Shown piece by piece: positions 61,257 to 64,000 of a DNA stretch of 64,000 nt. The stretch's first letter is position 1; the number at the start of each line of letters is the position of its first letter. This DNA comes from Amycolatopsis nalaikhensis. GTDB taxonomy: Bacteria; Actinomycetota; Actinomycetes; Mycobacteriales; Pseudonocardiaceae. The stretch covers positions 3,913,501-3,977,500 of the forward strand of contig NZ_CP127173.1 in NCBI RefSeq assembly GCF_030264295.1, written 5' to 3'. Below the pieces are notes generated by a model. That model was not told where the DNA came from. It made no database searches and saw only the letters and a program-made list of their open reading frames with translations. Both the position numbers and the translations under genes were made by a program.

Positions 61257-61296
61257 AGGCGGTGGCGGCCCACGAAGGTGTGAGCCGCCACCGCCT
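61257..61296 (-). terminator. 13-bp perfect hairpin after dprA
   Basis: AGGCGGTGGCGGC (61257-61269) and GCCGCCACCGCCT (61284-61296), loop 14. A weaker 8-bp hairpin (61232-61260) overlaps it. Confidence 0.8.
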
Positions 61297-61378
61297 GAGC
61301 GCGCGTCCGACGGCGGCCTGGGACGCTGCGCGGGGTCACTGGGCGTGCGCGAGGTGCGGGCCGCCGTCGGGGCGTGCG

Positions 61379-62356
61379 CTAGCGTCGATCGGGCACAACC
61401 GCCGGGATGCCCGCCTCCGGTTCCGCGTCCACCTCCCCTTCGACCTCCTCGATCACCGCGATGACGTCGTCGGCGGAGGTGGCCAGGCGGGCCGTGCCGT
61501 CTTGGATCAGCCGATGGCACCCGGCGGACGCCGCGGAGGACACCGGACCCGGGATGGCGAGGACGGGTCGGCCGAGCTTGTCGGCCAGGCGCGCGGCGTG
61601 AAGGGCGCCGCTGCGCTGCCCGGCCTCGATCACCACCGTCGCCCGGGTCAACACGCTCAGAAGCCGGTGGCGCTGAAGAAACCGATGCCGCGCAGGCGGC
61701 ATGCCGGGCGGATACTCGGACACGACCGCGCCGGAGGCGGCGATCCGTTTGAGCAGACCCACGTGTCCGGCCGGATAGCCGAGGTCGATCCCACACGGCA
61801 GGACGGCGACGGTGCAGGCTCGACGGTCGGTCGCGAGCGCTCCGCGGTGGGCTTCGCCGTCGATGCCGTAGGCGGCGCCACTCCACACGACGACGTTCCG
61901 AGACGCCAGCGCGTAGGCGAAGTCCGCAGCGTGGTGCTCGCCGTACTCGGTGGCTGCCCGTGCTCCCACGATCGCGACCGAGCGCGCGGCTGCCACCTCG
62001 TCCAGCCGCGGCTCGCCGTGGACCCAGAGGCCCAGCGGGGGCCCGCCGAAGGTGTCGTCGTCCGTGGCCAGGGTGCTCAGACCGGCGAAGACGTCGGCCG
62101 GCCATTCCTCGTCTTCGGGGATGACGAAGCGGGCGCCGAGCTCTGCGGCGGTGCGCAGGCTGGCGTCGGCGAGCTGCCAGCGCACGTGACGACGAGACTC
62201 GGCGAGGACGTCGGCCGGTGCGGAGCAACCGGCGATGCGGTGGGCGGCGTCGACGGGCCCGACCTCGGCGACGTAGCGGCCGAGGACCGGGTTGGTGGGT
62301 TCGGCGGCGTGCTGGAGGAACGCACGGGCACGCCGCGCGTCGGTGGAACTGGACAT
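61379..62356 (-). CDS. dprA: DprA/Smf DNA-processing protein
   Basis: 325 residues from ATG 62356 with AAGGAG 5 bases upstream. The Rossmann core is clear: VAIVGARAATEYG, VVWSGAAYGIDGEAHRGAL, VAVLPCGIDLGYP, VVSEYPPG, VVIEAGQRSGALHAA and LAIPGP. DprA binds ssDNA and loads RecA in transformation. On a conjugative element it may help process the incoming strand or recombine it, alongside SSB and the ComM-like protein. Confidence 0.92.
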   Translation of the reverse strand: MSSSTDARRARAFLQHAAEPTNPVLGRYVAEVGPVDAAHRIAGCSAPADVLAESRRHVRWQLADASLRTAAELGARFVIPEDEEWPADVFAGLSTLATDDDTFGGPPLGLWVHGEPRLDEVAAARSVAIVGARAATEYGEHHAADFAYALASRNVVVWSGAAYGIDGEAHRGALATDRRACTVAVLPCGIDLGYPAGHVGLLKRIAASGAVVSEYPPGMPPARHRFLQRHRLLSVLTRATVVIEAGQRSGALHAARLADKLGRPVLAIPGPVSSAASAGCHRLIQDGTARLATSADDVIAVIEEVEGEVDAEPEAGIPAVVPDRR

Positions 62357-62397
62357 GAAGACTCCTTCGTGCGAACTGCTGGGCACGCAGTGGGCGA

Positions 62398-62796
62398 TCA
62401 CGATTCGGCGGGGAAGCTCCGCACGCGGATCTCGTGGAGGCGGCGTTCGACGACGGTGCCCACCGGCCACATCGCGGCGAGCAGCAGCAGCTCCACCGCG
62501 GCATCGATGACACCGTTGCGCGTCTCGACGTTGTCTTTCCAGCCGAGGGCGAGGAGCCCGGCGTGGAAACGGCCGATGTACTCCGCGGCGGTCATGTCAG
62601 TCGCGACGACCTCGGCTGTCGTCGAGGTCTGCCGGCTGGTGATGCCGACGAAGCTGCGGGCGCAGCCGCAGATTGGCGAGTCCGGGTCGGCGTGGCATTC
62701 GCCGGGGAGATCGACCAGTTCCGTACCCGGAATGCTGTTGGAGTCGTTGTCCCGCGCGCCTTGGGTGCGATGGGTGGAGACGAAGTATTTCAACAC
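62398..62796 (-). CDS. DUF7715-like protein
   Basis: 132 residues. The GTG start at 62796 has GAGGAGG 5 bases upstream. KYFVSTHRTQGARDNDSNSI, ELVDLPGECHADPDSPICGCARSF and the TTAEVV segment match a small Cys-containing actinobacterial family I know as DUF7715; function unknown. It is the first leftward gene of the maintenance region, so its promoter is probably in the 62797-63120 region. Confidence 0.65.
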   Translation of the reverse strand: MLKYFVSTHRTQGARDNDSNSIPGTELVDLPGECHADPDSPICGCARSFVGITSRQTSTTAEVVATDMTAAEYIGRFHAGLLALGWKDNVETRNGVIDAAVELLLLAAMWPVGTVVERRLHEIRVRSFPAES

Positions 62797-63407
62797 GGGT
62801 TCCTCCTCGGTGGCCGTGGCCGGGGTGGGCGGTGGACGCGGCCTTGGTCAGCGGGCCCCGCGGGTCCGGGGCAAGCCGGCCACGGGGAGGGCGGCGGTGT
62901 CCCTCGTGGACTGCGGGCTTGCCCCGGTCCGCGGGTCTGCTGCACTGAGCTGCGGTCACGCCCAGCCGCAGTCGGACGACGGGACGGAATTGGCGGCACT
63001 GCGCTTAGCGCAAGGCCCGACACTGAAAGTTATCACAAGAAAATCAGCCACACTTGTGGCCAATTGGCGTTTTCTGGGGCACTCTGGGTACTAGAAGGTG
63101 ATCCACTGTGGTCCACAGGGAGCGACCACAGCGGACTCTTCTGGGGATCCGATCCGCTCTCAACCCCCCGGCGGTGAAGGTTCCCGGCTCGGGAGGGGGC
63201 ACTGGGGAGGGCACCTCTCCCGAGCCGAAAACTTCAACCGACGATGCACCGGTCGCTTTTGACGGTCGGTGAGGTCCCGGGTCCGACGCTTCGGTCCGGA
63301 CCGGGCGTCGGGTTTTCTTGCGTGCGTTGACGAGCCGCTGCCCTCATGCTCGAACGAGCTGTCCTTCCGGGCGGTCGCAACGCGCCAGAGTCGACGGGAG
63401 TCCTTTG
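62797..63407. promoter_or_regulatory. Divergent regulatory region with palindromes and an intrinsic terminator
   Basis: No gene. CCGGGGCAAGCC (62866-62877) pairs with GGCTTGCCCCGG (62916-62927), extended by CCCGCGG/CCGCGGG. A lower-GC stretch (63010-63120) holds two perfect small palindromes, GCCACA-CT-TGTGGC (63047-63060) and CTGTGG-T-CCACAG (63106-63118), which look like operators around promoters. CGGCTCGGGAG (63185-63195) pairs with CTCCCGAGCCG (63217-63227), flanked by TGAAG/CTTCA. It may control both the leftward maintenance genes and the rightward secreted gene. Confidence 0.55.
63283..63317 (+). terminator. Intrinsic terminator in the leader of the secreted SH3 gene
   Basis: CCGACGC (63283-63289) and GCGTCGG (63305-63311) enclose the palindrome GGTCCGGACC and are followed by GTTTTCTT. 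It sits about 90 bases before the 63408 gene with no gene upstream on that strand, suggesting attenuation. Confidence 0.6.
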
Positions 63408-63932
63408 ATGACAACGAGTCTTCTGTGCGCGAAGCGGATCGCGGCGTCACTGCTGACGTTCGGTGCTCTCGCGAGTGCGACGATGGCACCTGCCGCGCCG
63501 GCTGACGCAGCCGGCACTCAGCCTTTCGCCGATGTGGCGTCCGATCAGCCGGACGTGGGCGCGCTGGGCGAGGGCAAGGCCAACGCGGGCACACCGGCGG
63601 TCGCACCCGACGGCACCCTCGTGTGGTCCACACCGACCTCACCGCAGACGCGGCCGATGTCGGCCGCGACAGCGCAGGGCTGGATCGCGGTCACCGCGAC
63701 CGCGGACGGCGCGCGCATCCGGTCCCGGCCCGTGGACGGTCCGGTGCTGGGCACGATCGCCTACGGGGCCGGGTTCTGGGTGTCGTGCACGCGCGGGGCG
63801 TCCGATGGACACGCGTGGGGCTGGTCCTACCGCGGCGGCACTTACGGCTGGGTCCGCGGGGATCTGTGGGAGGTCGAGCAGCACACGGGTCCCGGCGGTG
63901 GCGGGACACCCCGGGTTCCGCAGTGCCCGTGA
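63408..63932 (+). CDS. Secreted SH3-like protein
   Basis: 174 residues; ATG 63408 has GGGAG 9 bases upstream. Residues 1-34 are a signal peptide ending near APADAAG. Residues ~90-160 form a bacterial SH3-like domain (GWIAVTATADGARIRSRPVDGPVLGTI, WSYRGGTYGWVRGDL). It is likely an extracellular wall-associated protein of unknown target. It is divergent from the maintenance operon. Confidence 0.75.
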   Translation: MTTSLLCAKRIAASLLTFGALASATMAPAAPADAAGTQPFADVASDQPDVGALGEGKANAGTPAVAPDGTLVWSTPTSPQTRPMSAATAQGWIAVTATADGARIRSRPVDGPVLGTIAYGAGFWVSCTRGASDGHAWGWSYRGGTYGWVRGDLWEVEQHTGPGGGGTPRVPQCP

Positions 63933-64000
63933 CGCCACGAACGCGGTGACATCCGGTCGGGTGTCCCCGCGTGGGCGGGTCGGTCCGGCCGGTGTCCTGT

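Noticed and set aside
63120..63407. c-di-AMP (ydaO-type) riboswitch in the leader of the secreted SH3 gene
   Set aside because: The conserved GGGGUGAAUC-type core that I know from actinobacterial examples is absent; only a hairpin and terminator can be supported.
1..64000. tRNA, rRNA or CRISPR arrays
   Set aside because: No cloverleaf-like tRNA sequence, rRNA segment or regularly spaced short direct repeats were recognised on reading.

Overview
This is a high-GC actinomycete window. Codon bias, leader structures, Lsr2, the DUF4192 genes and an actinobacterial type IV secretion set all point to Actinomycetota. A Pseudonocardiales-like host is my inference only. Almost everything looks like accessory DNA: a large conjugative plasmid or integrative conjugative element. 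No rRNA, tRNA or CRISPR array was seen.

Left part (1-17.4 kb): a partial unknown gene, about 0.9 kb of apparently decayed DNA, an excisionase-like HTH gene, and a leftward block running from a UROD/MetE-like protein through a cupin, a small HTH protein and a frameshifted KAS III-like gene to a primase-type replication initiator. Next come three secreted or envelope genes (anchor-P-like protein, L,D-transpeptidase, sedolisin), a STAND/LuxR regulator with a convergent cytochrome P450, and an ImmA/IrrE - MAB_1171c-like - XRE module that abuts the promoter of the transfer operon.

Transfer operon (17.6-33.0 kb, rightward): ParA-like ATPase, pilin-like, VirB8-like, VirB6/TrbL-like, SCO6880-like, VirB4-like, muralytic NlpC/P60 protein, coupling protein, DUF4913, a VUT/YhhQ-type transporter, a DpdA-like (TGT-family) protein and Lsr2. 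Most junctions overlap by 4 bp. The run is interrupted between virB4 and the NlpC gene by an oppositely oriented three-gene recombinase module. A 1708-residue MobF relaxase-helicase faces the operon from the right, across a long hairpin.

Maintenance and establishment region (38-63 kb, mostly leftward): many small coupled genes including SSB, three DUF4192 proteins plus a duplicated fragment, a zinc-ribbon amidoligase paired with a class II glutamine amidotransferase, Prim-Pol, a ParB-like protein, ComM/YifB-like, Gp88-like, a LuxR-type HTH, DprA and a DUF7715-like protein. Nearly every gap contains a long inverted repeat, and several share short motifs. A nested palindromic region at 40.47-40.66 kb beside an AT-richer stretch is the best candidate origin (oriV or oriT). 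The window ends with a secreted SH3-like protein preceded by an intrinsic terminator in its own leader.

The most interesting points are the DpdA/transporter pair placed directly behind the conjugation coupling protein (possible 7-deazaguanine modification of transferred DNA), the amidoligase/amidotransferase pair, the small-molecule-like operon joined to the replication gene, and the ssDNA-handling gene set with its repeated hairpins.
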